Assembly: GCA_001898485.1 (NCBI GenBank)
Contig: MKTY01000019.1
Coordinates: 310,001-374,000, forward strand
Direction: 5' to 3'
DNA: 64,000 nucleotides
From: Sphingobacteriales bacterium 46-32
Lineage (GTDB): Bacteria; Bacteroidota; Bacteroidia; Chitinophagales; Chitinophagaceae
Shown here: piece by piece, positions 18,013 through 27,479 of the stretch
Layout: every line of letters begins with the position of its first letter
How positions within the stretch are numbered: the first letter of the stretch is position 1
The notes under the pieces: model-generated
Told to the model about the DNA's origin: nothing
Databases searched by the model: none
Seen by the model: only the letters and a program-made list of their open reading frames with translations
Translations under genes and position numbers: made by a program

Positions 18013-20505
18013 ATGAAGAATTTATTAATTGTTTTTGCCGTTTTGATACTTGCTTCCGTCGCGAAAGCCCAGGTGCAATCGCCAGGCAATTGCCGCTCAT
18101 ATGCAGTGGAAGGAAGCAACGTCATATTCAGTTGCGATAATGCAAAAGTGCTGGTGAAAATTTGTTCCGGTTCTCTGCTGAAAATATGGTACTCGCCCTC
18201 GGGTGAGTTTAAACGAAAAAATGAATCGTTTGCTGTTATCAAAGAAGACCTGGAAGAGGTGGGAAAGATACAGGTAGAAGAAAGACCCGAATCGTATGAA
18301 ATATTTACTTCACGCCTGCGTATACGGGTCGATAAAGCTCCTTTCCGGCTACAGATATTTGATAAATACCAGAAACTCCTGCTGGGCGATTATCAGAGCA
18401 AAGGCCTGCTGAAAGACAGCAATAAGCTGATTGCCTATAAGACACTTCGCAATGATGAACATTTTTTTGGGCTGGGCGAAAAATCGGGACCACTCAGCCG
18501 CCGTGGCCGCACGTATACTATGTGGAATAGTGATAAGCCCTGCTACACGGCTACTGAAGATCCGCTTTACAAAAGCATACCATTTTTTCTGAGCAGTTAC
18601 CGCTATGGTGTTTTTTTCGATAATACGTATAAAACCGTTTTCCGTTTTGGAGCGGCTTCAGATGATTACTACAGTTTTGAAGCACCGGGTGGCGAAATGC
18701 TCTATTATTTTATTCATGGCAATGACTACAAACAGATTATTGAGCAATATATACAGTTAACCGGTCAGCCAATCATGCCGCCGGAGTGGGCACTTGGTTT
18801 TTCGCAGTCGAGGGGTATGTATACCAACGAACCGCTGGCCAGAAAGGTAGCAGCAGAGTTTCGTAAACGCCGCATTCCCTGCGACATCATTTACCAGGAT
18901 ATTGGCTGGACAGAAGGATTGCAGGATTTTCAATGGCGTAAAGACCGGTATACAAATCCAAAGGGGATGCTGCGTTATCTGGATTCACTTGGCTTTAAAA
19001 TGATCGTATCGCAGGACCCTGTTATCTCGCAGGCAACTTCGCGGCAATGGAAGGAAGCCGATTCGCTGGGATTCTTTGCTACAGATGTGCGTACCAGTAA
19101 ATCTTATGATATGCCCTGGCCGTGGGGCGGCAATTGCGGAGTGGTTGATTTTACAAAACCTGCTGTAGCAGACTGGTGGGGAGCATATCAGCAAAAGCCG
19201 ATTGATGACGGCGTGCGTGGTTTCTGGACAGACATGGGGGAGCCAGCCTGGAGTAATGAAGATGCCACCGAGCGTTTGATGATGAAACATTACTCAGGCA
19301 TGCACGATGAAATTCATAACGTATATGGCCTCAGCTGGGATAAAGTGGTAAAAGAGCAATTCGAAAAACGAAATCCCGGCAAACGGATTTTTCAAATGAC
19401 ACGTTCCGCTTTTGCCGGACTGCAGCGTTATACCTTTGGCTGGTCGGGTGATAGTGGTAATGGTGATGATGTACTCGATGGCTGGAATCGCCTCGCCAAC
19501 CAGATACCAATGGGTCTTTCTGCCGGCATGGGGGGCATACCTTTCTGGGCTACCGATATATCCGGTTATTGTGGTGATATAAAAGATTATCCTGCCATGG
19601 CAGAGTTATATACCCGCTGGATGCAGTTTGGTGTATTTAACCCGCTCAGCCGTGCGCATCATGAAGGAGATAATGCAGTAGAGCCATGGTTGTTTGGTGA
19701 AGAAGCCGAGAAAAACTGCCGTACTGCTATTGAACTAAAATACCAGCTATTTCCTTACATCTATACTTATGCACGTGAAGCGCACGATAAAGGATGGCCC
19801 CTGATGCGTGCCCTGCTGCTGGAATACCCGCAAGATCCCGAGACGTTTTATATCAATGACCAGTTTCTTTTTGGTAAAGAACTGCTCGTGGCACCAGTTG
19901 TGAAGAAAGGAGCAGTCAACCGCCGGATATATTTCCCCGAAGGCGAATGGATAGATTATTATGACGGTAAAACAGTATATGAAGGCGAACAGCAATTGTC
20001 TGTAAAAACAACGCTTAGCCGTATTCCCCTGTTTGTAAAAAAGGGATCAATCATTCCCCTTATGCCGGTAATGCAATATGTGCATGAGCGGCGCGATTAT
20101 CCGCTTACGCTGCAGATCTATCCGGCCAGTGAAGGCCAGCAGGCAGCATTTCAGCTTTATGAAGATGATGGCGAGAGTACCGATTATCTGAAGAATGTAT
20201 ACAGCACAACGAAGTTTAGCTGCCAGACGCTTGGTAATAAATATATATTCAAAGCCGGCAAACCAGAAGAAAAAGGATATACAGCCCCCGGAAAGCGTGA
20301 TTATATATTGAAAATGTATATCCCGGCCAGACCTGCGAAAGTAGTGATGGGAGGTAAGCCGGTTGTTGCACAGGCACTCAATGTGTTCAACGCCACAGCT
20401 GCAAAAGTGACACAACAGACAGCCTGGACCTGGGATGCTAAAACCGGCATTTGTTATATCCGTATTCCGGCAGGTAAAGAAAGCCTGGTAGAAATTTTCA
20501 AGTAA
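18013..20505 (+). CDS. GH31 alpha-glucosidase, periplasmic
   Basis: The protein (830 residues) begins with a signal peptide (MKNLLIVFAVLILASVAKAQ). A GH31 N-terminal beta-sandwich (about 35-225, with NDEHFFGLGEKSGPLSRRG) precedes the catalytic (beta/alpha)8 barrel. The nucleophile is Asp407 in F-W-T-D-M-G-E-P-A-W and the acid/base is Asp480 in W-S-G-D-S-G. Proximal C-terminal and DUF5110-like domains follow, with FQLYEDDGESTDYLKN. It has no lipobox, so it is probably periplasmic, releasing glucose from isomalto-oligosaccharides imported by SusC. The longer reading from 17929 would place 28 unlikely residues before the signal peptide and overlap the GH66 gene. Confidence 0.93.
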   Translation: MKNLLIVFAVLILASVAKAQVQSPGNCRSYAVEGSNVIFSCDNAKVLVKICSGSLLKIWYSPSGEFKRKNESFAVIKEDLEEVGKIQVEERPESYEIFTSRLRIRVDKAPFRLQIFDKYQKLLLGDYQSKGLLKDSNKLIAYKTLRNDEHFFGLGEKSGPLSRRGRTYTMWNSDKPCYTATEDPLYKSIPFFLSSYRYGVFFDNTYKTVFRFGAASDDYYSFEAPGGEMLYYFIHGNDYKQIIEQYIQLTGQPIMPPEWALGFSQSRGMYTNEPLARKVAAEFRKRRIPCDIIYQDIGWTEGLQDFQWRKDRYTNPKGMLRYLDSLGFKMIVSQDPVISQATSRQWKEADSLGFFATDVRTSKSYDMPWPWGGNCGVVDFTKPAVADWWGAYQQKPIDDGVRGFWTDMGEPAWSNEDATERLMMKHYSGMHDEIHNVYGLSWDKVVKEQFEKRNPGKRIFQMTRSAFAGLQRYTFGWSGDSGNGDDVLDGWNRLANQIPMGLSAGMGGIPFWATDISGYCGDIKDYPAMAELYTRWMQFGVFNPLSRAHHEGDNAVEPWLFGEEAEKNCRTAIELKYQLFPYIYTYAREAHDKGWPLMRALLLEYPQDPETFYINDQFLFGKELLVAPVVKKGAVNRRIYFPEGEWIDYYDGKTVYEGEQQLSVKTTLSRIPLFVKKGSIIPLMPVMQYVHERRDYPLTLQIYPASEGQQAAFQLYEDDGESTDYLKNVYSTTKFSCQTLGNKYIFKAGKPEEKGYTAPGKRDYILKMYIPARPAKVVMGGKPVVAQALNVFNATAAKVTQQTAWTWDAKTGICYIRIPAGKESLVEIFK

Positions 20506-20531
20506 ACGTTCAATGAATTAATCCTGTAGTT

Positions 20532-23240
20532 ATGATCCATTTTGATTTGCGCCGTCTGATCAGGCAGGGCGCCCTTATCCTTATTGCATTGCCCGTACTG
20601 TCTGCCGGTATTGCCGTTGCCCAACAACCTTTATGGAAGTCGCCGGCCTATACCCTGTATGCAGATAGTGTGGTGCAGAATAAATATGTGGCAAAGGCCA
20701 TTTCACGTCAGGAAATATCCTCGGGCTACCAGAGCCCGGCCAATGAATTTAAAACATCGGCCATATCCTTTAAGTTCAGCATTAATGGAAAGGATAATGA
20801 AATGGTGAGCGGTACAGATCATCATTTTAATGTAGATACGAAAAACCTCAGTAGCGAAACGCCGCTTATAGTCTTCGGACATCAGCTGAAACCGAAGAAA
20901 GGGGAAAAACCAGGTTATCTCAAACCGGGTACAACGTTGAAAGTGAAACTGGATATGCGGGCTGTACTCAATGAGTTTAAAACAAAAGGATATTATACCT
21001 GTTTTGATGGCTCAAAAATCTATAAGGAAGACTTTAAGGGCGTATATATTGCAGGTAGCTCTGCACCGCTTATCTGGGATTTTGACAATCTCGTGCATCA
21101 TCCGCAGCTCAGGCTTGAAGATGAAAATGGCGATGGTATTTATGAAATTATTCTTAACCTGAATGTAAAGGAGGAAGAAAAACGTACGCTGTCGCACTGG
21201 AAGCTGGAAAAAGATATTTCTGCGTTTCCCCGCTACGAATCACCCTACCTTTTGCCGGATGCCCTGTATAATATGGCGCTGGAAGAAATGATCCGTGCTG
21301 TGGAGCCGGACAGTACCTTGCGTACAGGTAAAGAATGGGCGGGAGTATGGACGCGCGATGTGAGTTACAGCATTATTCTTTCAATGGCTCATCTGCAACC
21401 CCAGGCCGCCCGCTACAGCCTGCTTCGGAAAGTGGATAAGAAGAAAAAAATCATACAGGATACCGGCACGGGCGGGGCATGGCCAATAAGCACCGATCGT
21501 ATGATATGGGCGGTGGCTGCCTGGGAAGTGTATAAAGTCACCGGTGACAGGGAATGGCTGAAGGAAGCGTATGAGGTGATAAAGAATTCCATTCTCGCCG
21601 ACATGCAGACGGTTTACGACCCGGAAACCGGACTGGTAAAAGGTGAATCATCTTTCCTCGACTGGCGCGAGCAGACTTACCCGCTGTGGATGCAGCCGGC
21701 CGATATTTTTGAATCAGAAAACCTGGGCACCAATGCGGTTCACTATAAAGCAAATAAAGTAGCAGCAGCCATGGCCGGTTTGCTGAACGATAAATTAGCC
21801 GACATCTTTGAGAAAAATGCTGATCGCATCAGGCAGGCGGTAAATGAGAAATTCTGGCTGCCCGCAAAAAATTATTATGCGCAATACCTCTATGGTCGTG
21901 CTGTCAAATCTGTATCGCCACGTGCCGAAGCATTGGGCGCTGCGCTTTGTGTAATATTCGGGATAGCAGGTGAGGAGCAGGCAAAACAACTGGTGCGCTC
22001 AATGCCACTTTCACCCTATGGTATCACCTGCATTTATCCGCAGATACCCGGCATACCCCCCTATCATAATAATGGTATATGGCCTTTTGTACAATCCTTC
22101 TGGATGTGGGCAGGAGTGGAGGCGCAGAATGAACAATCCGTGATGGAAAGTATTGCGGCCATTTACCGCCCCGCAGCGCTTTTTGTAACCAATAAAGAAA
22201 ATTTCGTTGCAGAAAATGGCGATTATGCCGGCACACAAATCAATTCCAGCAATATGCTCTGGAGTCTATCGGGTAATCTCAGCATTGTGCATCATGTGCT
22301 GTTTGGAATACGGTTCGAAAATGACCAGCTTCGTTTCCGTCCATTTGTACCCGAAGCACTGAAAGGAAAAAGAAAGCTGGAAAACTTCCGGTATCGGAAT
22401 GCTGTATTAAATATATCCCTTGAAGGCTATGGTGATGAAATCGCTTCATTTCATATTGACGGTAAAGCATCGGCCGAGTCTGTTTTTCCAGCCGGCATGA
22501 CCGGCGTACACACTATTCATATCGTACTCAGAAAATCAGCATCGGGTCCAGATGCTGTAAATCGTCAGGCGCTTGTATTTTCTCCTGCCACACCGGAGCT
22601 GGCCTATAAAAACAATGTATTGTCATGGAAAGCAATACCGGGAGCAGTGAAATATAAACTGCTTGGCGGCGGTCGTTTACTTACAGAAACGAAGCGACTT
22701 AATGTCCGCATTACTCCGGCACAGTTCAGCGAGTATCAGCTGATTGCCATAGACAAAAATGGTGTAGAGTCATTTGCCAGTGAGCCGCTGGTTGTTAGTC
22801 ATCCGTCTGCCCAAATCATCTACGAGATGGAAGACTTACTGCAGCCCGCAGCTTATCCCTACAAAGGCTACTCAGGTAAAGGTTTTGTAGAAACGAGTAC
22901 TACAGTCAATCCAAAGATGACTATTCCGGTGACTGTGGCAACGGATGGGGAATATCTCATCGATTTCCGGTACGCCAATGGCAATGGACCGGTTAATACC
23001 GATAACAAATGTGCGGTGCGTAACCTGTGGGTTGATGGACAGATGCAGTCGGCCATTGTCTTTCCTCAGCGTGGAAAAGATGAATGGAGTGAATGGGGGT
23101 GGAGCAATGCCTTAAAAGTATCGCTGCGGGCGGGCACACATACCCTTGTACTGGATTATCTGCCGGCAGACGAAAACATGAACATCACGATTAATCAGGC
23201 TATGCTGGATCAGATAAGACTGCGAAAAGCCGGCAGGTAA
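20532..23240 (+). CDS. (alpha/alpha)6-barrel glycoside hydrolase with C-terminal CBM35/6-like module, family unassigned
   Basis: The 902-residue exported protein (signal peptide ending ..SAGIAVAQ) closes the dextran locus. The N-terminal 230 residues form a beta-rich domain. Residues about 235-640 have the helix-pair pattern of an (alpha/alpha)6 toroid, with the conserved-looking blocks EWAGVWTRDVSYSI, GGAWPISTDRMIWAVAAWE, ESSFLDWREQTYP, PYHNNGIWPFVQSFWMW and SNMLWSLSGNLSIVHHVLFG. Then comes an Fn3-like stretch (about 680-755) and a galactose-binding-fold module (about 760-902, with DGEYLIDFRYANGNGP and a final L-D-Q-I-R-L) of CBM35/CBM6 type. I cannot assign a CAZy family; by fold it belongs with GH15/GH65/rhamnosidase-like enzymes. 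It may remove side-branches, such as alpha-1,2 or 1,3 glucose, from dextran. Confidence 0.75.
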   Translation: MIHFDLRRLIRQGALILIALPVLSAGIAVAQQPLWKSPAYTLYADSVVQNKYVAKAISRQEISSGYQSPANEFKTSAISFKFSINGKDNEMVSGTDHHFNVDTKNLSSETPLIVFGHQLKPKKGEKPGYLKPGTTLKVKLDMRAVLNEFKTKGYYTCFDGSKIYKEDFKGVYIAGSSAPLIWDFDNLVHHPQLRLEDENGDGIYEIILNLNVKEEEKRTLSHWKLEKDISAFPRYESPYLLPDALYNMALEEMIRAVEPDSTLRTGKEWAGVWTRDVSYSIILSMAHLQPQAARYSLLRKVDKKKKIIQDTGTGGAWPISTDRMIWAVAAWEVYKVTGDREWLKEAYEVIKNSILADMQTVYDPETGLVKGESSFLDWREQTYPLWMQPADIFESENLGTNAVHYKANKVAAAMAGLLNDKLADIFEKNADRIRQAVNEKFWLPAKNYYAQYLYGRAVKSVSPRAEALGAALCVIFGIAGEEQAKQLVRSMPLSPYGITCIYPQIPGIPPYHNNGIWPFVQSFWMWAGVEAQNEQSVMESIAAIYRPAALFVTNKENFVAENGDYAGTQINSSNMLWSLSGNLSIVHHVLFGIRFENDQLRFRPFVPEALKGKRKLENFRYRNAVLNISLEGYGDEIASFHIDGKASAESVFPAGMTGVHTIHIVLRKSASGPDAVNRQALVFSPATPELAYKNNVLSWKAIPGAVKYKLLGGGRLLTETKRLNVRITPAQFSEYQLIAIDKNGVESFASEPLVVSHPSAQIIYEMEDLLQPAAYPYKGYSGKGFVETSTTVNPKMTIPVTVATDGEYLIDFRYANGNGPVNTDNKCAVRNLWVDGQMQSAIVFPQRGKDEWSEWGWSNALKVSLRAGTHTLVLDYLPADENMNITINQAMLDQIRLRKAGR

Positions 23241-23249
23241 GACCGCAGG

Positions 23250-23702
23250 TCAGGGAGCTTTGGGCGAACTAACGGCACGGTTGGTGAGCAGCCAGTATAG
23301 TCCCAGGTTGCCTACCGCTTTTACAAATTCGTCAAACTCTACCGGTTTTACTACATAACTGTTTACCCCGAGCTGATAGCTGGCAAGTATATCCTTGTCT
23401 TCATTTGATGAGGTCATGATTACAACAGGGATCGTGCGGGTGCTTTCGTTGGCTCTGATATTGCGCAGCACTTCTATGCCATCCATTTTTGGCATTTTAA
23501 TATCCAGCAAGATGACCCTGGGGTGCTGGTTTACATCACGTGTGGAATAGGCGCCATTTCCGAAAAGAAAATCGAGCACTTCCACACCGTCTTTCAGATG
23601 TATCAGTTTGTTGGAAAGATGCGCTTTCCGGAGTGCGCGTATCGTCATTTCAGCATCGGCAGCATTATCTTCTACTAATAGTATCTCTACTTCGTGGCTC
23701 AT
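23250..23702 (-). CDS. single-domain response regulator (Rcp1-like)
   Basis: This 150-residue stand-alone receiver has the acidic pocket E-D-N (11-13), phospho-acceptor Asp67 in L-L-D-I-K-M-P, Thr97 and Lys119 in V-V-K-P. It lacks an output domain. The 30-residue beta4-alpha4 spacing and the D-G-V-E-V-L-D-F-L block are typical of Rcp1-like regulators that pair with phytochrome-class kinases having an HDLRAPLR H-box. It follows such a kinase by 14 bases on the same strand, so the two form an operon and a likely phosphotransfer pair. Output would be through protein-protein contact or onward phosphotransfer. Confidence 0.93.
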   Translation of the reverse strand: MSHEVEILLVEDNAADAEMTIRALRKAHLSNKLIHLKDGVEVLDFLFGNGAYSTRDVNQHPRVILLDIKMPKMDGIEVLRNIRANESTRTIPVVIMTSSNEDKDILASYQLGVNSYVVKPVEFDEFVKAVGNLGLYWLLTNRAVSSPKAP

Positions 23703-23716
23703 GTTGGGAAGTTTTA

Positions 23717-25555
23717 TTAGGATAGTTGAGTGTTGTTTGGTGCGTTTCCTGAGGAGGGTATACTAAAATAAAAAGTGGCGCCAAAGCCTTTTGTGGCATC
23801 GGCCCATATTTCGCCACCCTGTTTATGTATTATTCTTTTAGAAAGAGCAAGGCCTATTCCGGTGCCTTCAAACTCATCTTGCGAGTGCAGCCGTTCAAAG
23901 ACGCCAAACAGTTTGTCGGAATATTTCATATCAAAGCCCACACCATTGTCGCGTACAAAATATATTACACGGTCTGTTTCCATCCTGGATCCTATTTCGA
24001 TAACAGGATTTTTTTCTTTGGAAGAATACTTGATTGCGTTTGATATCAGGTTCATCCAAACCTGTTTTAGCAGATTTCCATCGCCATAACAGGGAGCGAT
24101 ATTGCCTGTTTTAATAGTCAGGTTATGATTGCCTTTTAACGGCTGCAACTCCTGTATGCAGGTGTCTGCCAGCAGCTTCATATCCACCGGCCGGTATTGC
24201 GATTCTCTACGGCCTATTTTTGAGAATGTAATCAGATCGTCGATGAGCAGCCCCATCATACGGGCATTGCTTACGATCATATGGAGCACACGATTCCCTT
24301 CTTCATCGAGTTTTTCGGTGTAATCTTCTTTGAGCATCATAGCGTATCCGCTAACAGCCCTTAGCGGCGCCCGCAGGTCATGCGACACAGAATATGAAAA
24401 AGCTTCAAGTTCCTGATTAGTTGCTTCGAGTTGTGCCGTACGGTGCTGTACTTTTTCTTCCAGATTTTTTTGTGACTGTTGCACTTTCTCTGTCATTGCA
24501 TTGAACATACGGGCAAGCTGACCCAGTTCGTCGCGGCTTTCTACAGATACAGCAGTACCATAGTTGCCGCTTTCGACAGCTGTAGTGGCAATAGCCAGCC
24601 GTTGCAACGGACCTGTTATACTCCGGCTGATCATCCATGCCAGCAAGGCGCCAATGGCAATGATCACGATGCCGGTAGAAAGAGCCATCTGCAAAAATGC
24701 CGAAGCAGGAGCAACGATCTTTTTATATGGCCTGTCTGTCAGTACTCTCCATCTGGTGTGGTTAACCGGCTTGATAGAAGCCAGTAATTGCTGACCATCT
24801 GAACGGGTATAAACCGGGAGTTCTTTATTAACTTGTTGCAGATCGGCTGGCATTGCATTAACCGGCTTCTGCATATCTGTCCAGAGGCTTCCGTCCGTAT
24901 TACCAATAAGGAGTGTAACATCTTCTCCGAGCAGTTGAGAAAACTGGAGTACAGCCTGTGGGGAAGTCTGCATTTTTCTCCAGCGAACCATGTATCCTGT
25001 TATTTCCTTATTATTAAAAACGGTGGCTGTTACCGGATAATACATCAGGGTGTCTACCTGATATATCTTTCCAATCATACCTGTATCTGGTCGTGGCGCC
25101 GATAGATTGAGTACAATATCCGCAGTAGAAGGGGCTGTGCGGGTAGAATCGCTGGACAGCAGTACCTCTCCCTTTGTGTTTGTGAGCAGGGCCAGAGTCC
25201 AGGTCGTATCCTGAAGCAATTGTTGCAACGCTTTTCTCACTGCCGGAATAGAATCCCTGCCTCCGGATCGTAAAAACTGCTTTATGGCAGGCTGAGCGGC
25301 AGCAGTACGTGTGGCCGATACCATTGCCTGCGCAGATTGACTGAAAATGTTACTCAACTGAGTGCTCAGCGATTCAAGACGTGTTTTACTGGCATCAATA
25401 GATGCCTGTTTTATTTTACTGTAAGATACCCAGCTATAAGCAAGCACTACTGTCAGCAAGAGCAGGCATATCAACAGCGTCAACCGCCACTGAATCGAGT
25501 TGGAGGTTCGTGAGAACACACGAACCCGGGGCGCCCACCATTTTCCGTTACTCAT
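23717..25555 (-). CDS. membrane sensor histidine kinase with extracytoplasmic sensor and HAMP
   Basis: The 612-residue kinase has a TM helix near residues 25-47, a periplasmic sensor of Cache-like build (about 50-275), a second TM (about 278-300), and a HAMP domain (about 300-355) ending in a coiled coil. A HisKA domain follows with phospho-acceptor His392 in [12 protein letters not shown], then an HATPase domain with N-box [14 protein letters not shown]1 D-N-G-V-G-F-D and G2 G-T-G-I-G-L-A-L. The H-box type is the phytochrome/Rcp1 class, which fits the single-domain receiver immediately downstream. The ligand is unknown. The ATG at 25555 is chosen over a TTG two codons earlier. Confidence 0.92.
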   Translation of the reverse strand: MSNGKWWAPRVRVFSRTSNSIQWRLTLLICLLLLTVVLAYSWVSYSKIKQASIDASKTRLESLSTQLSNIFSQSAQAMVSATRTAAAQPAIKQFLRSGGRDSIPAVRKALQQLLQDTTWTLALLTNTKGEVLLSSDSTRTAPSTADIVLNLSAPRPDTGMIGKIYQVDTLMYYPVTATVFNNKEITGYMVRWRKMQTSPQAVLQFSQLLGEDVTLLIGNTDGSLWTDMQKPVNAMPADLQQVNKELPVYTRSDGQQLLASIKPVNHTRWRVLTDRPYKKIVAPASAFLQMALSTGIVIIAIGALLAWMISRSITGPLQRLAIATTAVESGNYGTAVSVESRDELGQLARMFNAMTEKVQQSQKNLEEKVQHRTAQLEATNQELEAFSYSVSHDLRAPLRAVSGYAMMLKEDYTEKLDEEGNRVLHMIVSNARMMGLLIDDLITFSKIGRRESQYRPVDMKLLADTCIQELQPLKGNHNLTIKTGNIAPCYGDGNLLKQVWMNLISNAIKYSSKEKNPVIEIGSRMETDRVIYFVRDNGVGFDMKYSDKLFGVFERLHSQDEFEGTGIGLALSKRIIHKQGGEIWADATKGFGATFYFSIPSSGNAPNNTQLS

Positions 25556-25561
25556 AAACAA

Positions 25562-26145
25562 CGATTATGGTTTACAGACCAGATTGATGATCGGATACCT
25601 CTGTTACCTTACAACATCACCGGTAATATTTAGCAAAAAAATACGCACAATGAAATAATGGCTAATACTCAGAACAGACGGCCTATGTAAACTTTTGACC
25701 CCAATAAACAAGTATAAACACTTAGTTATGCCGTATTACGCAAATACTGTCAAAAGCCAACCGGATGGTCAGGAAGTTAAGATACAAATTCCCTGTGGAT
25801 TCCCAAAGCCAACAATTTGCTGTAAGTCAATAATTCTGAATACTATGCCGGATTTATTTTCAATAATGGCACATGCAGCAGGAGCACTGATGTTGCTGGC
25901 AACACCTGCCATATTGAAAATGAAAGAAATAGAGTCTCTGCCCGGTGCCGGTTGCCTTATTAACTATCTGATACCAGAATCGGTCAACGAATGTACAAAT
26001 AGTGTCAACAAACGGATTTTACCGATCATTATCCGTCAACATACAGTTTTGTTCGGGACCAGCAGAATAATCAGCTTTGATTAAAGCGGTATTTCCACTG
26101 GCAATACCTGGTATAACCCGAGTGATTAATTAACTGATACCGGCT
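25562..26145. other. 584-base gap without a convincing gene
   Basis: This stretch separates the divergent sensor-kinase gene and the exported protein at 26146. It contains one open frame (25695-26084, plus strand, TTG start or internal ATG at 25728) whose product has no signal peptide, no recognisable domain and an odd composition. It may be a decayed or lineage-specific gene. No tRNA-like fold, repeat or exact TAnnTTTG element was seen. Confidence 0.4.
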
Positions 26146-27438
26146 ATGAAACAGCTACTCCTCTTTGGTCTGCTCACACTTCAATTTTCAGGATTTATTC
26201 AGGCACAGACCGGCTCATTGACTGGCGGCGAAGCATTCGACAAAAAATGGATCCGTACCGGTCAGTCCGAAATGGCTTATTATGTGGTTAGGAATGGTGA
26301 AATGCTCGAAATCTGCTCTTTTTCCATTACAGTGCAGTCAACAGCAAAAACGCTCAACCTGTACACCAGCCTGCAATTTCTTAATTCTGATGAGCGCTGG
26401 ATAGATACCAGCATTTCTGAAGCTACAACACTTAATCCGGTTTACCGGTCGTCTTATAATAAAGACAGATCTTACTCACTGAAGTATGGTAAAACAGTAA
26501 CAGGTTATTACAATGATCATAAAACCCGTAAACGTACGCCGGTCCATGAGTCAGTAAATGGGTTTTATGTAGATAGTTATCTCTATCCTTATCTGCTGGG
26601 CGCTTTGCCGCTTGAGCTGGGTTACCGTACCAGCCTTAATATATACGATTATATGCATGGGCGCAGTTCGAATATAAAGCAGGTAAAAGTACAGGAAGTG
26701 AAAAGCGGAATCTACAAAAGCCCGCATACAGACGATCATAAGGTATGGGTGGTGAGTGTGCTGGAAGAAGGTACGGGGGATAAATACCAGTATTATATTG
26801 ACAGGGAAAGCAGAAGGATCTGGAAAATAGAAGTGGATGCTAAGGGGCAACAAATCGTTTTAATAGATAAGGAGCCAGATTACAATCCTTTTACAACAAA
26901 GTTTAATAAGGCAGCAACGATCAAACTTATTACCGAAGGCAATGGTGTAATAAGCGGGCAGGCCTTTGCACGCGATAACCAGGCTGGTATAAAAGGAATT
27001 GCCGTATTGAACGTTAATAAGAAACAATATGCCCGTGAAGGAACGGCCATTGTGTTAATACCCTATACCGATTATTTCAAAGAATGGGTGGAACTGAATG
27101 ATGCAGGCAGAAAGAAAGGAAAATCTTATCCGCTGCACAAAGAAGCCACGGAATGTATAAAAATGACCACCGTATATGATGATGAGGGACATTTTGAATT
27201 CGTGAACCTGATGCCCGGTAAATATTTACTGTATACGGAGTTTGGGTATATACACAAGGCTACCCGAACAGAAGTCATCGGCTATACAGATACTTATATA
27301 AATGGGGCCTATCAGGGAACAAGCGAAAATACCACATCTTACAGCTATAATGCGAACGTATCTGCTATCGTTAAAAAGATCGTTTCAATAGATAAGCCCG
27401 GCGAAAAGGTGTCGGTGAAATTGAAGAAGACGCTCTGA
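26146..27438 (+). CDS. exported protein of unknown function with DUF3108-like and Cna-like halves
   Basis: The protein (430 residues) has a signal peptide ending F-I-Q-A-Q (about residue 21). The first 250 residues form a beta-rich domain in which segments such as SVNGFYVDSYLYPYLLGALP, YQYYIDRESRRIWKIEVDA and a preceding hydrophilic strand pattern resemble the DUF3108/lipoprotein-localisation type fold. The last 150 residues resemble a carboxypeptidase-regulatory or SdrB-type beta-sandwich (FEFVNLMPGKYLLYTEFGY). No catalytic motif is visible and no T9SS signal is present. It is transcribed alone. The fold assignments are tentative. Confidence 0.7.
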   Translation: MKQLLLFGLLTLQFSGFIQAQTGSLTGGEAFDKKWIRTGQSEMAYYVVRNGEMLEICSFSITVQSTAKTLNLYTSLQFLNSDERWIDTSISEATTLNPVYRSSYNKDRSYSLKYGKTVTGYYNDHKTRKRTPVHESVNGFYVDSYLYPYLLGALPLELGYRTSLNIYDYMHGRSSNIKQVKVQEVKSGIYKSPHTDDHKVWVVSVLEEGTGDKYQYYIDRESRRIWKIEVDAKGQQIVLIDKEPDYNPFTTKFNKAATIKLITEGNGVISGQAFARDNQAGIKGIAVLNVNKKQYAREGTAIVLIPYTDYFKEWVELNDAGRKKGKSYPLHKEATECIKMTTVYDDEGHFEFVNLMPGKYLLYTEFGYIHKATRTEVIGYTDTYINGAYQGTSENTTSYSYNANVSAIVKKIVSIDKPGEKVSVKLKKTL

Positions 27439-27479
27439 GATAACTGGTTGAATTTACGCACCTGCGGGGCATGATCTGT

